The notes below the pieces were generated by a model. It was given only the letters and a program-made list of their open reading frames with translations. It was not told where the DNA came from and did not search any database. This document shows positions 35,874 through 47,868 of a stretch of DNA of 64,000 nucleotides, piece by piece. Source of the DNA: Takakia lepidozioides (taxonomy: Eukaryota > Streptophyta > Takakiopsida > Takakiales > Takakiaceae); the NCBI GenBank assembly GCA_030704615.1, contig CM060732.1:61485053-61549052 (forward strand), read 5' to 3'. Numbering within the stretch: position 1 is the first letter of the stretch; the number at the start of each line of letters is the position of its first letter. A program made the translations under genes and the position numbers.

Positions 35874-38800
35874 ACCACATTCTGTTTTCCACTAATTCTA
35901 GTAGCATTCGAAACTCATGTTGTTGGCGAGTGGAGCTTGAGAGAGAGAAGAGGCTCTACGGGACTGGAGAGAGGGCACAGACAGCGAGCACTCATTGATT
36001 GCCTGACTCCCTGAAGGAGGAATGGACCAAGATACAGCAGTAATCAGATACAGACAGTTTGCACTGATTTGGCTACGTCATGACGAGCCAAAGGCAACCC
36101 GGACACAAATGGACAATCACGGTCAAAAGACTTGCACATGGACTTGTCCTCTCTCGTACTCCCTCGCTTGCCTCGATTTTGACACTTGGCTCTACCCCAG
36201 GCAAATTTCTTGAGTGGAGCTGGAAGGGAGTCTGCCCTTCACGTTTCCCGATATGGAAAGTGTGCCGTTTGGCTCTTAACTCTTAACTCTTATTAACCCT
36301 TCACAGCATTTACAGTTGGACCTTTCGTCCATCTGCTCTTTGCAGACGGAAGACACTCCTAGTTATTTTACAGCTGTGGCACATCATGTCAAACCGATGA
36401 TACAGTCATCAATATATCCAGCCATCCAGTCATCAATCTACTTAACCCGCATGTGTAACTTAAGGTTTTATGGTTTTCAATCCACTTTTCTGAACCTCCT
36501 GAGTCGCATGTTTTCGGCAAAGTAAACGTAATTATGCAAAGGTACTACTCAATTCAAAACGGACTGCTCAGAAACAGTGAGCCGAAGGTCTTAGGTGAGT
36601 GCCCAGGATTTCCAATCACCTCACTTGTGAAACTGCATACTCTAATCACCATGTCAAGCAGGGCACGACCAGTTATGGGTTACAACGTTTGCCTTCAGTC
36701 AGTTCGAAAGCTTTGAGAAACTGTTGATCGCTGATGTTTGAGCCTGTTATTATGGTTTCAGCCTCTGGTAGCCTTGAGTTAGACTTGTTACATGTACTGT
36801 TTGAAATTTTCCTGTAGTCTGCACACTCTCAGATTAGATTATTTTGTCTTGGGGTTAGGTTGGGTTCCTAGGTAGTCATGAGGACGTCCACAGGTGGAGA
36901 TGTTCGTCAACTATGTTATTTGGAGCAACGTCCAAATTTTTCTGAGGTTAGTATCTACAGTAAACTGTAGGGCGTCGTGCATGGAGTTACTTAGCCATGC
37001 AAAGAGACGTTCTCAGGATAGCAAGCCATAGCACTTGAATATTTTAAACAATACCGTTTGGCGTGATCCAATGAGTAGTTCTCCTGATCTGGCCATTTGA
37101 ACCCATCTGTGTACGTGTACATAGCGCTGGCAAATGCTTTTGGGAATTTGGGAATACTTGGAGGACTTTCTCCATAGTTTATGAATATCACGCTGACTTT
37201 ACTGGGAGAGGTAGATTTTGAAAGATGGTGCCAGAAAATTATTTTAAATACAAGTGTGTTTGCCACACTTTGATTGACTTTATGTATGTAAAGAGCCAGA
37301 AAGCAATGAAGCCAGATTATGACAAGGGAATGATCAAAAGTGGGGTCTGAAATTGGTAATGGGCATTCTATTTAGGAACAGCCCCATCGAACCAAAGTGT
37401 AGCAGGGCGGGGAGGGTGCAAGATTGAAATTGCCAGAGCTTTCAAGGCTCGTGAGAACTCTCTAACAACAGATCATACCCGATCATTATATCCGACAATT
37501 CAAGTCAGATAACTGCATTCATTCTGACAAGTATCAACACTCATTGTCGCAAAAAGTAACGTCACCAGCCTGGTCGTGAGACTCGCCCGCCTCCTTCATG
37601 CGTGTTATACAGCTTTTTATTCTAGGCAGCCTGGCATTAGAATGGCAAAGGAATGATGTTTTGCCAGAGTAACGGGTATGGAATCTCACTAATGGAATCA
37701 TGATTTCTTTTGGTTGCCTCCCACAGCTACAGTAATGGAAGCTACAGTAATGGAATGATAGATCTGCAAAGAACCAGAAAATAATAGTCCATGCAGTATT
37801 AAGTACCATCCACAGCTTGACAGATGAAACGTTGAAATCCACTCCTGGTAGGACAGACGCGTGCTAGTCCTGCGCTCTGAAACTTGACATTAACTTCGTG
37901 GAATTTCATCCCTGCTCCATAGTAAACGCTTATGGCGGCTGCTGCTACAAACCCACATGGCGTCAACAGGGACCCACGCTGACATTTATAGTGGAAATCA
38001 TATCTTACTGGCACATACAATCTCTGTATGGGTCCTGTACCCTTTTCTAGAGACATCCAACAGTAAATCCAAAAGTATTTGTTAGTGGGCACATGAAAGC
38101 TCATAAACCGAGGTTTGCAGCATGCTACTTTGGAGACTTCCTCTCGTACAGTACATCAATCCCTTGTCCACTAGGCTAGGCTGATAAGCTACGTTCACTG
38201 TTAGGATCCCACATTACTCTTATTGATCGGGAAAATATACAGTAAAGTCAAAGTAAAATGGGAATTTAGAAAGACACGGACAAGGAAGGACAGGTCCACG
38301 TGAGGCATGCTGCAGCAAGGTAGAGCCTGGAGAAAGAGACACTGGCATCTGTGGCTTATTATAAGTCACAAGCTATCATTTGCCTGCACAAACCGTCACA
38401 CCAACCACTACCTTTTGCCGCTCTGCTGCTCATGAGGCCACTATCTACACCAGTACTGATCTACACTCTCACCAAATTCCTTTCGACCAACAAACATGTG
38501 TATGATTTTTTTTTACCTCCAAGTAAATACCTATGGGCCCTTATTTCTCTCCGTAATTTAAATTGCACAATTATTTATTCCTGAGCTTGGCCTCCCCTGT
38601 GGACATTTAATATATCTCATTCATATAGAACCTGAGCAATGAAGTTATCCGTAAACTGCCAAAAACTGGGGAAGAGTACCCCGAGATTGGCCAAAAGTGG
38701 GGACGAATTAACAAACTAGGGACCAAACTCATACAAAGGAAAAAAAACACGGGATGAAACTATGTAGTTTTCTTACCAAAACTGGGGTCATACCAGTTTG

Positions 38801-39050
38801 GGTTTTCCTGAGCTGCACGCCCGGTGATGCTGAGCGACCTAAAGCTGTATGGGTGTGACAAAGTGGAGCGGCTGCGAGTTGCGTTGGTACATGGAGAGTC
38901 GTGAGCTGCCATAGCTGATAAGGAGGAGCTTTATGGCGTGAAACAAGGATACAAAGTGGTGATGGTGCTGGGTTTTGATGAAATTGATAGTTTCTAGGGT
39001 TCAGGTTTGCAGGTGTAGATTGGGAGGATTCAAAGCACTGAACAAAGCAT
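35874..39050. other. Unassigned region
   Basis: Overlapping short frames on both strands (for example minus 37534-37842 and 37799-38104) have no recognised relatives and no consistent splice structure. Near 36270-36300 there is a short cttaact repeat. I see nothing else I can support. Confidence 0.35.
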
Positions 39051-39377
39051 ATGGAGGGTCATATTGAATATGACCTGCTGCAATATGAGAACAATGCAGA
39101 GAATTGGGGGTTTATGGAATCTGATCCCATGGAAGATGAAATGCTTCATGAGACTAGCATAGAGAGTGAACATGCCAATGGCAAGCTCCCTATAAAGCGC
39201 AAGGCAAAGGCTACCCGGAAAGATCCAGCCCACAGACCAATCGTGGAGTCCTTGCATCTTAGCACAATAGTGACTGCCTACAACCATCACTTTGCTATTT
39301 ATAGTAGGGATAGAAAGAAAGTTATTCAATTGATTCCTAATGTTGTTTGGAAGACGGGTTATGCAAACTACCTATAA
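39051..39377 (+). CDS. Unrecognised 108-aa frame facing a transposase
   Basis: The frame is acidic in its first half (ENNAENWGFMESDPMEDEML) and basic in the middle (LPIKRKAKATRKDPAHR). It converges on the PIF/Harbinger transposase remnant starting at 39423 on the other strand. Autonomous PIF/Harbinger elements carry a second, Myb/SANT-like ORF, so this could be its remnant, but I see no Myb tryptophan pattern. It may equally be chance. Confidence 0.25.
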   Translation: MEGHIEYDLLQYENNAENWGFMESDPMEDEMLHETSIESEHANGKLPIKRKAKATRKDPAHRPIVESLHLSTIVTAYNHHFAIYSRDRKKVIQLIPNVVWKTGYANYL

Positions 39378-39422
39378 CAGTACCATGATTCTCAGTTTCA
39401 AGAAGACACCTTGAAGGACCGC

Positions 39423-40662
39423 CTACTGGAGACCTTGAAAGAGTTGAAAACATGCAGATAGTGCTGATGCATCATCACTCTCACATAGTATAGTTGCCAG
39501 TCTGAAAACAATAGTTGACCGAATCCCCGGCATCGCAGTTGTCATTGCAAAAAATAATGGAGCTTGACAAATTGCCGTAGCCGCCCCCAACAATGTACTG
39601 GCTGTACCTTGCTTTGTAGCACCACCCACTAGCATTTCCCGAGCGACACCAACTCTTTTCAATGGCACTCTTGGTTCAGACGTCTCCACTTGCACTCTAG
39701 ACCACCAATCCCCCACTCCACTCGGACTCGATAGACAGTATGCATCTAACGGCTGACTGATCATTACCTGAGCTAATTCCAGTCTCCCAATCCTACGCAT
39801 TATGAACATCTCCTCACCCATGTAACCTAGATCTCCCAATAAGTACTCGAAGTACTCATCTTCATCATGTACAAAATGCTCACGTCAGTTCTCGTAAAAA
39901 TCAGAGTGCCGCAGGATGCTCACATCATGGAAGATCCCGGATATCCAAGGTCGATATGAATGAAGAATCCTTGGTGATCAACAATTATAACCGTGTTGTT
40001 CATGGAATACATTTTTTTCCGACAACTCTTGTTCTTCTCATTTTGCCAAGGTCTCCGAGTATTCAGTAAGGTCCCATCAATAGGGAAATTTTGCTATGTG
40101 TTGGGCTGATATAGCTCGTTCTTGAATTATTGGCCACCGAATCTCGTTTGCAATCCTGTGATTCACACATAAAGCTATGAAAATTGAATCATCACATATG
40201 AACATCTTTGACCAATTCCAGATGAAAGAATTAAAAATGGTTACATTATCATGCTTCATATATAAGATGAAATTCAAGAGCCTTTGCTGAAGGGTCAACT
40301 TTGATGGACGACCTGCAAGAAGGTGACCTTTCTCTAATAAATCTAGCATGAGACATTATCGTAGGTATCACTAGTGCACTTAGCTCATCAAACTCTTCTA
40401 GTTTAAAGTTGGTCATGGTCTTGAACAGCAAGGGAATGGCTCTCATAGTAGCCAAAACGTCTCGAACACCTACATTGGAATCGATTGACTGCTGAACCTC
40501 ATCATTGAGCTCGTTTGCATTAAACATGTCAACAGAATTTGCAGCTGCAACTGCGCATTGAAAAATCACCTGTGCCTCCCTCTCCATATCACCCAAGATC
40601 AGTTCTTCATTGCTACTTGAAGAAGACAACTCCTCATTACAGCTACTTGAAAAATCCATCAT
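39423..40662 (-). pseudogene. PIF/Harbinger transposase, broken (copy 1)
   Basis: On the minus strand: Ser/Glu-rich start at 40662, then ATMRAIPLLFKTMTNFKLEE and FDELSALVIPTIMSHARF; after a frame change, GRPSKLTLQQRLLNFILYMK, then NWSKMFICDDSIFIALCVNH and IRWPIIQER (to 40077). Past a stop follow the DDE region: DGTLLNTRRPWQNE, MNNTVIIVDHQGFFIHIDLG, YPGS, then in shifted frames ILRHSDFYEN and LLGDLGYMGEEMFIMRRIGR. These are the Asp-bearing blocks of the DDE_Tnp4-type nuclease. At least three frame changes and several stops make it non-functional. I could not identify terminal repeats or a TWA duplication. Confidence 0.88.
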
Positions 40663-40872
40663 GAATGTGAAAGGGCCTCCAACAAAAACCTCCCTGTTTT
40701 TTCTTATACTTTTAGAGTATCAGATCATGTCAAGGTCAAGGAGTAGCACACATGCCCAATTTGACAAACTTGTGCCCAGTTTGACAAACTCGGGTTCAAT
40801 TTAGCTCGTGATTTTACGTTTGCATTCAAATTGGGGATGAAAGACGAGTTAGAGGTCCAAATTGGGACCATA

Positions 40873-40967
40873 CAGAGAGAAGAGATAAGACTCCGGCCTA
40901 AACCGGCGTAATTAAGAACCACTTCGCCTCACAGCTACTGCCCCCTTTTGGGGGTGGTTTGTCACAT
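40873..40967 (+). repeat. Dispersed ~80-bp repeat, copy B
   Basis: The counterpart of 31772-31850, with shared gagagaag, ctgccccc and gctactgccccct-type blocks. It lies between the two PIF/Harbinger remnants. Confidence 0.65.
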
Positions 40968-41182
40968 TATAATAACTATGGACTTGAACAACCTCTAGAA
41001 AAAAACCAGTTTTCTCAGTGAATTTTAGGATGTCATCTACATGTAAAATTGAAAGAGTAAAAAACAAGCTGCGCAATGGCTCTACCATCCAATGCGGGGC
41101 ATAATGTGTTGTCGGCTTGGCTGGAAGACACTAGCCTTCGGGGTCAAGAGACACCATAATTTACGGTTCCTTCCGGAAGTGT

Positions 41183-41206
41183 TATATATATATATATATA
41201 TATATA
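41183..41206. repeat. (TA)n microsatellite
   Basis: About twelve TA units. Confidence 0.95.
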
Positions 41207-41548
41207 GGCGCGGATGTTTGTCCAAAGTGTGGTCCAATTGTGAACTACATTTTGTAATAGTTTCCATAAATTGTATTTGTCATATTAAACATCCTCATAA
41301 ATTGTCACAATGTCATGGTTGAATCATTTTCTAAAATATTATAATGCACTTACAGCGACGTTTTCTGGGATTTTATCAACTATTGTTTGCAGATGACATA
41401 AAAATGTATAGCTTTATAAAGGGCAATAATATGAATATCTCGTTTTATGTTGTCTTTAAAAAAATTGAAAGTGACCATTATATATTCAACACCAGCAAAT
41501 GAAAAAATGTCATGTGGGAGAGAAAAGACTATGGCCAAGGTGGCTTAA

Positions 41549-42573
41549 GGGCCCTACCACACGAGCAGCAGTGAGCGGCAATGACGTGGGAAGTTTCTGG
41601 CTAGGATTATCACGCGCAATGGTATAGAGCGTAGGTACATGTCAGCAAAACAAAAAACCACTACCACACGACCCGCAGTCGGGTATGGATAAGGAGGCAC
41701 GAAGTGATGAGAACGAGATGGATGTCTTTTCCTTGCTGCCGACATTTTTTTGGTTCTTCGAGACAGATCAAACTGATGTGCTGAGTGACGAAGCGAGTTA
41801 AAAAATCAAACATGGACAATCAAATAAGAGCCCTCATGCATTGTCGCCCTCGTGTGTCAGGTAGCCATGTACGTAATGTGTGAAGTGAGCTTCTACATAC
41901 AAGAAGCTCAAATTGTATTGCATCACCAAAGAATTTCCTCTCTACTCTTAGCATTCCATGTTGTAGAAACTCTAAGGAAGCATCATCAGCGAGCATTGTG
42001 GGCATATGAGAGGGTTCAAGGCTTCATGAACCAGAATCTACTCGGTTCTTTCAATCACTATGAGTTCAAAAATAGTATGAGAATGAATAAAGAGACTTTC
42101 AATTATATTTGTTCCAGTGCTGCACCTTTCAAAAGAGATGTGATACGAACATACGATTTGCAATTCCTCTTGAAACTTGTGTTGCAATCTCGATCTTGCG
42201 GCTAACAAATGGACATGGGATGCAAATGATAGCTGATTTGTATGGGGTAGGGTTGTCTACAAGCCAATTGGTAGTCATAGATTTCCTTAGTGCTCTCAAA
42301 TTTGCTTTGAAAAATATATATATCAAGTGGTATTCAACTCTTGTGATGGAAAAGTATGCTTCTGAAGTTGAAGCATTACATGGGATTCCATGGGTAGTTG
42401 CAGCAGCGGATGGCTCTCACATTCTTATCATCTCTCCTCATCTTCATGCTGCGGACTACTGGGGGAGGTCATTCCCTAGTATATCTTTTATATATCACGT
42501 GCGAAGAAAGGGAAATATGTATGGGGGTGTTATTTTTATTTTGGTCTTTATCGGTCACCCTATATTTACATAA
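41549..42573 (+). pseudogene. PIF/Harbinger transposase, truncated (copy 2)
   Basis: Frame 41852-42205 ends with NSMRMNKETFNYICSSAAPF; a one-base shift then gives 42109-42573 with IRFAIPLETCVAISILRLTN, MIADLYGVGLSTSQLVVI, and the first DDE block VVAAADGSHILIISPHLHAA followed by DYWGRSF. The protein then derails and the remaining catalytic blocks are absent. A possible left terminus, gggccctaccacacgagc, starts at 41549 directly after TAA, matching a PIF/Harbinger TIR and TWA target; no right terminus is found. Copy 1 and copy 2 belong to different subgroups (VDHQG/GDLGYMG against DGSHI), so two insertions are implied. Confidence 0.85.
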
Positions 42574-43095
42574 TTTTGTAAAATGTTGGATTTTTGGCAT
42601 GCTATGTTAATTATATTTTACTGATGCTAGCAAATTTCAGGCATGCTATAGTAATATATGTCTATCGATTTATTATCTGTTACATCATACTTGAATTTAA
42701 GGTACCCTCTAGATTTGCGAACCAAGTGCCTTCAACAGTTCAAGTCCCAAAATCCTCCCCATATCCAAGTCTAGCCCACCTAATAAACTAATAACTAGAT
42801 GACACGTGTCCCCGGTCTTTATCAGGACCCTATTGGTAGTTTTTATTTATTTATTTTTTAATAACTATATTCCAAGCCCTATACTCATTTATATTCCAAA
42901 ACCACGATATATTGGTATCCTTATTTATATGTAATTATTTTTTTAAATATTATATGTCAAGAATACATTGTACATTATATTTTTTTGCACCGTCGTAGTA
43001 TATCGGAATATTTGGAAGTGACCTCCTCTAGGCAGACTATTACAATCGCAAGGGATTTCATTCAGTTTTTCTTCAGGGAGTAGTCACAAACAAGT
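42574..43095. other. AT-rich spacer
   Basis: No coding signal. Several A/T runs. It separates the truncated PIF/Harbinger remnant from the gypsy 3' LTR. Confidence 0.45.
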
Positions 43096-43758
43096 TGTCA
43101 AGGACAAGAATATGACTGAACATAAACAAGAGATCAGACTAGAGGTACAAGACTAGACAAGAAGTCAAAGTCGGCATGGCCGAATGCATGGTGGATCAAC
43201 ATGAATCAAGATGATCTTTATAACAATGGACAAGAGTACAAGATACTAGAACTCGACTCGAATACTGGAATGCTGGAAACTGGACTGGGGTACCCGATAC
43301 TGGAAACTGAACTAGAATACTGGAAGCTGGACTAGAGTACTGGGACTGGGAACAAGAGTAGCTTGAACTTGTGTTGGCGAGACTAAAGAGTGTCCAGTCT
43401 CATCTCCTATATATACTGGCTACTAAGAAGTTCCTTAAGAAGCTTCTCCTATAGAGGTTTCTTGATGGAGAAGTTTTCAAGATTAAACAAATGTTTATTG
43501 ATGGAGAAGCTTTTTTAAGCAAATGAGGTATCTTGATGGAGAAGTTTCATCCAAATGAAGCTTCCTGAGCAGTTTCCCAAGTTACTCTTGGTAATTTGGT
43601 AAACTCCCGGTAACTTGGTAACTAATGGTAAATTATGGTAGATCATGGTAGATCATGATAAATCACGGTAAGTCATGGTAATTTCTGGTAACATGATAAC
43701 TTGGTAACTTCTGGTATTTACTCCTGGTAAGTTTATCTGGGCTATGTCCGTGACATCA
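43096..43758 (-). repeat. 3' LTR of the chromovirus
   Basis: 663 bp. It begins (minus) tgatgtcacgg and ends cttgaca. It contains a minisatellite-like run of atggtaga/atgataaatc/acggtaagtc units (about 43610-43700) and a TATA-like tatatata near 43412. Compared with the other LTR it has extra copies of a gaagcttc-type segment (about 43470-43575). Confidence 0.92.
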
Positions 43759-43894
43759 CCCTCTTCTCTAGCGCCGAGTTCCTCGAGGAGCGGTAAAATC
43801 TTGGACTTGCTTAGAGTTGGAGAAAATCCAAAATCCGGCGAATAATACTTGCCAAGTATTCAGCTATTCATTCTTGACTCAAATGATTTATAGG

Positions 43895-44320
43895 TCATTG
43901 CAACCATCGATAGTGTCCAACACCTTGAACTTGGGACCACGCAGTGATTTGAGCATTCTGATTTTCGAAGCTGCATTCAAACATGATTTCGTTGCCCTCT
44001 GGATCTGAAGCCTCAACTTCCAATAGAATTATCAGACTTCGAGTAGACTCCACTTGCCGTCGTATGGGGTCCAGACGAGGAAGTACGCGTCGCATTGGTG
44101 GCCCATCGTCTCGAGAGCGTCGGCGTGATGTTGAAGGTCGTGAGAGTCGGAACGGCTGATCTGGTAATTGGGTAAGCGACAACTCCAATGTATCTGGTTC
44201 TTGTGACTTCATGTTCCCAATACAAGATACAATAGTGCTGGAAGTGTAACTATATATACTGATGTGTGGTGCTCCTCCCTCCTTAGCGTGTATCAGGTAC
44301 ATTGACTGTGGAGTCTTCAC
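43895..44320 (-). CDS. Unrecognised ORF between chromodomain and 3' LTR
   Basis: A 141-residue open frame in the same direction as pol, lying after the chromodomain and before the polypurine tract. The middle is Arg/Ser-rich (RLSRPSTSRRRSRDDGPPMR), the end acidic. Standard chromoviruses end shortly after the chromodomain, so this may be an extra 3' ORF, an extended C-terminal tail, or simply an open stretch. I recognise no domain. Confidence 0.3.
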   Translation of the reverse strand: MKTPQSMYLIHAKEGGAPHISIYSYTSSTIVSCIGNMKSQEPDTLELSLTQLPDQPFRLSRPSTSRRRSRDDGPPMRRVLPRLDPIRRQVESTRSLIILLEVEASDPEGNEIMFECSFENQNAQITAWSQVQGVGHYRWLQ

Positions 44321-44399
44321 CTTGAAGCTAACTTGGCTGACATCATTGTTATGACGTCTTATTGACGTGTAGCTCGGGGTTTAGCTGGATATCGTTGAT

Positions 44400-47300
44400 G
44401 AAACTCTTGGACTTTGTCAGATGCATTGGCAAGGTTGGATGAAGGTTCTCACGTTCATTCGCTGATGTCGTAGCCTTTCCAATGTACGAAATACTCAAGA
44501 CGTTTATACTTGATGTGAGAGTCTAAGACTTCGTCGACTTCATACTCGATTTCCTGATTAACTTCGATTGGTGGAGGTGGTACAGAGACTCTCCCTGGAA
44601 TATTCGATGAATGATACAACTCCAATAATGAAACATGAAAGACTGGATGGATGCGTATACTTCGTGGGAGTTCAAGCCGAAAACTGACCAGATTTATTTG
44701 TCGAATAATTTTGAATGGTCCCAGACGTTAATAATCCAACTTCCTTGATGGTCGCGAGGTTTGTATGTCCCGTTGAAGAAACCACACACGATCTCCGACC
44801 TTGAATTGGGGTTGGAGTTAGCGATGTTGATCTGCATACTCCTTGTATTATTTTTGAGCTTCTGCGAGGTGGAATGTAAGCTCCTTGTGAATCGTAGCAA
44901 GATGAGTAGCAAGGTTTTCTGCAGCAGGACTTCCAATAGTCTTCATGTGGAAAAGGTTTGCTCGAGGATAATGACCATAATTGGAGAAAAATGAAGTTTG
45001 TTTGGTCGAAGAATGTATAGTGTTGTTGTAGGCAAACTCAGCCAGTGACAGAAGGTCCGTCCAATTATCTTGGTGATAATTTATCGTACAACGAAGATAC
45101 CGCTCCAAAATCTGGTTTACGCGTTCAGTTTGACCATTAGTCTGTGGATGATTAATTGTAGAGAGATTGATCTTAGTATCCAATATGTGAAATAATCCCC
45201 TCCATAAATTTGATATGAATTGTGGTCCTCGATTAGATACGATGTCCTTCGAGAGTCCATGAATGCGGTAGATATTATTGAGGAAGAGTCTTGCAGTTTC
45301 CTCGCCAGTAACCGTCTTATTACATGGAATGAAATGTGTTATCTTCGTAAAACGATCTACAATAACAAGGATTGAATCGGTGGTCTTGGAAATTAGAAGG
45401 TCCGTAATAAAGTCCATAGACATGGACGACCATGGACCCTTAGGAATGGGTAATGGTTGAAGAAGGCCGTAAAGTCGATGTTGTGATCCCTTTGCTCTAG
45501 CACACGTGTCGCAAGATTTTATAAATTCTTTCACGAGTTTCTAAATCTGCGGCCACCAATAGTTCCTGGATATCAATTCCATTGTTTTGTTGAAGCTGAA
45601 ATGTCCTGCAGTCGGAAGATCACGACAAGTTTGAAGAATTCGAAGTCGTGTAGGTCTTGGAGGTACATAGAGAAGTCCCTTGAAATAAAGTAAGTAATCT
45701 TTGAATTTGAAGTAGTTTGTAACATGTGGGTTGTCTTGAGGTCGATTTTGTTGACTTTGTAGTGTCGTAGCAAATTGGTCGCTCTTCAGTGCTTCCTGAA
45801 TCTCTTTTATGATCTCTGCATCGTCATAGGTGGACATGGATAGCATATTCAATTGAAGATTTGTTGGTTTCAAGATGATGGATTTCTGTTGGTCAAAAGC
45901 TGCATCCCCTTCTTTTGGCGCAAGATACGATCGTCGAGAAAGAGCATCTGGTTTTCCTTGAAGATGTCCGGGATAGTAGGTAATAACAAAATCAAACCTT
46001 GCTAGTGACATACTCCATCTCGCTTGACGTCGATTCAAAACACGATCACTCATAAAATACTCGAGATTTTTGTGATCAGTATAGACAGTGACCTGATGTT
46101 TAGCTCCCTCCAATAGATGACGTCACTCCTCAAAAATATCGATAATCGCTAGAAGTTCTTTGTCATGGATTTCATAATTGATCTCCGCAGCGGAAAATTT
46201 GCGAGAACGAAAATCAACAGAGTGGAGTCGGCCATCTGTACCGTATTGAAAGAGTACCGCGCCAAGTGCAAAGTCCGATGCATCTGTTTCCAAAAAGAAT
46301 GATTTAGGTGGGTCTGCATGTACCAGTTGGAGCCGTTGTAAATGTCTGTTTCAGCCTTTCAAATGCTTGGTCAGCCTTCTCGTCCCATACAAATTTGTCC
46401 TTCCCTTTGAGTCGTGTCAATGGTGCAACAATTTTGATGTAGTCATTGATGAAGATTCTATAGAAATTTGCAAATCCCAGAAAACATTGTACATCTCGGA
46501 CCGAAGTTGGTTTAATCCACTCGATGACGGTTTGTATTTTTTTCTGATCCATGAAGAGGCCTTTGTCGGAAATACTGCAGGAAATTCGACCTTAGATTGA
46601 TGGAAAAGACATTTTTCCAACTTAACATATAGTCTTTTTTCTCTTAATTTATCAAAGACAATGCGTACATAGCGACCATGTTATTCTTCATTCTGTGAAA
46701 ATATCAAAATATCGTCCAAATAGATGACTACAAAGTCATCTAAGAATTCTCGAAATATGTCATTCATCATATATTAAAAAATTGCTAGAGCATTTGTAAG
46801 ACCGAAAGGCATAACACTGTATTCAAAATGTCCATACCTTGTTCGAAAAGTTGTTTTCCATTCGTCTCCTTCTTTTATCCGTACAAGGTTATAAGCTCAT
46901 CTCAAGTCAATTTTGGTGAAAATCTTCGCTCGTCCCAGTTGGTCGAGAAGCCCAGAAATCAGCGGCAATCGATAACGATTCTTAATTGTGACTTTGTTGA
47001 GACCGCGATAGTCTACACACATGCGTAATGATCCGTCCTTCTTTTTCACAAACAAGATAAGCACCCCCGCAGGTGATTTTGAATGTCGGATGAAGTTCTT
47101 CGACAAATTTTCATCAATGTACTCACGTAATGCAGCCAACTCCGTCTGGGATAAGTTATAGATTGGGCCGAATGGTGGTTGGGCTCCTTCTTGTAACTCA
47201 ATTGCACAGTCATAGGATCGATGTTCTGGCAATATATCTGCATTTTTCTTCTCGAAGACATCCTTGAAATCTTGATATTGAGCGGGTAATGTTGAAGTAC

Positions 47301-47868
47301 CTTTGTCTGTTGTGGTCTTGATCGGAGTCGCATAAAGTGCAAATGCCGCATCTTTTTTGGTAGCTCTCATGAAAGTTCTAGCTCCAAGGGACGGGGGTTG
47401 AATACCTTTTATATTTCTACATTTTTGTCTTGCAGAAATTTTTCGCGATCGCCAATCGATGTTAGGATTGTGAAGTACGAACCAGGGAAGTCCAAGGATC
47501 ACAGGATTTGTTGGAGACTGGATGACGTTGAAAACAATATGTGATGCTTGATCTTTAAGCTTCACTTCAAGTGGTCGAGTTTCATGGTCCACATTTCCTG
47601 ATGCTAACGGTCGTCCATCGATGATTTCAACGAGGGCCGAGAGTTTCGTCTTTACGAGCATTAAATTGTGTTGCTTCGCAAAGTTTTTGTCCAGAAAACA
47701 AGCTGAAGCCCCTGAGTCCAAAAGTGCTTCTACAGAGATATCTCGATTTTGCACTCTGATTTTTACCGGAACTGTGAAGCAGGATGCAGGGTCTGGAGGT
47801 AGAAAGAGATCTTTTTTCGGTGAGAAATTGTGGTGTCCAGCCGCATGGTCCCTACTGTGACTGGACAT
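44400..47868 (-). pseudogene. Chromovirus pol (PR-RT-RH-IN-chromodomain), broken
   Basis: In order on the minus strand: aspartic protease ([12 protein letters not shown], near 47715); reverse transcriptase ([18 protein letters not shown] near 47000, YLDDILIF near 46715); RNase H (DASDFALGA near 46280, [10 protein letters not shown] near 46065); integrase zinc-binding region (TAGHFSFN ... CDTCARAKG), core MDFITDLL, VSNRGPQF and HPQTNGQTERVNQ (45450-45050); and chromodomain [20 protein letters not shown] plus HWKGYD (44558-44463). The second catalytic Asp of integrase (SDRGPQF in the family) is Asn here, codon 45232-45234. Stops interrupt RT (after KIDLR and after NALAIF), RNase H (FEE*RHLL), integrase (WWPQI*KLV) and chromodomain (SE*T*EPS), and frame changes lie near 46320 and 46590. 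Confidence 0.94.
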
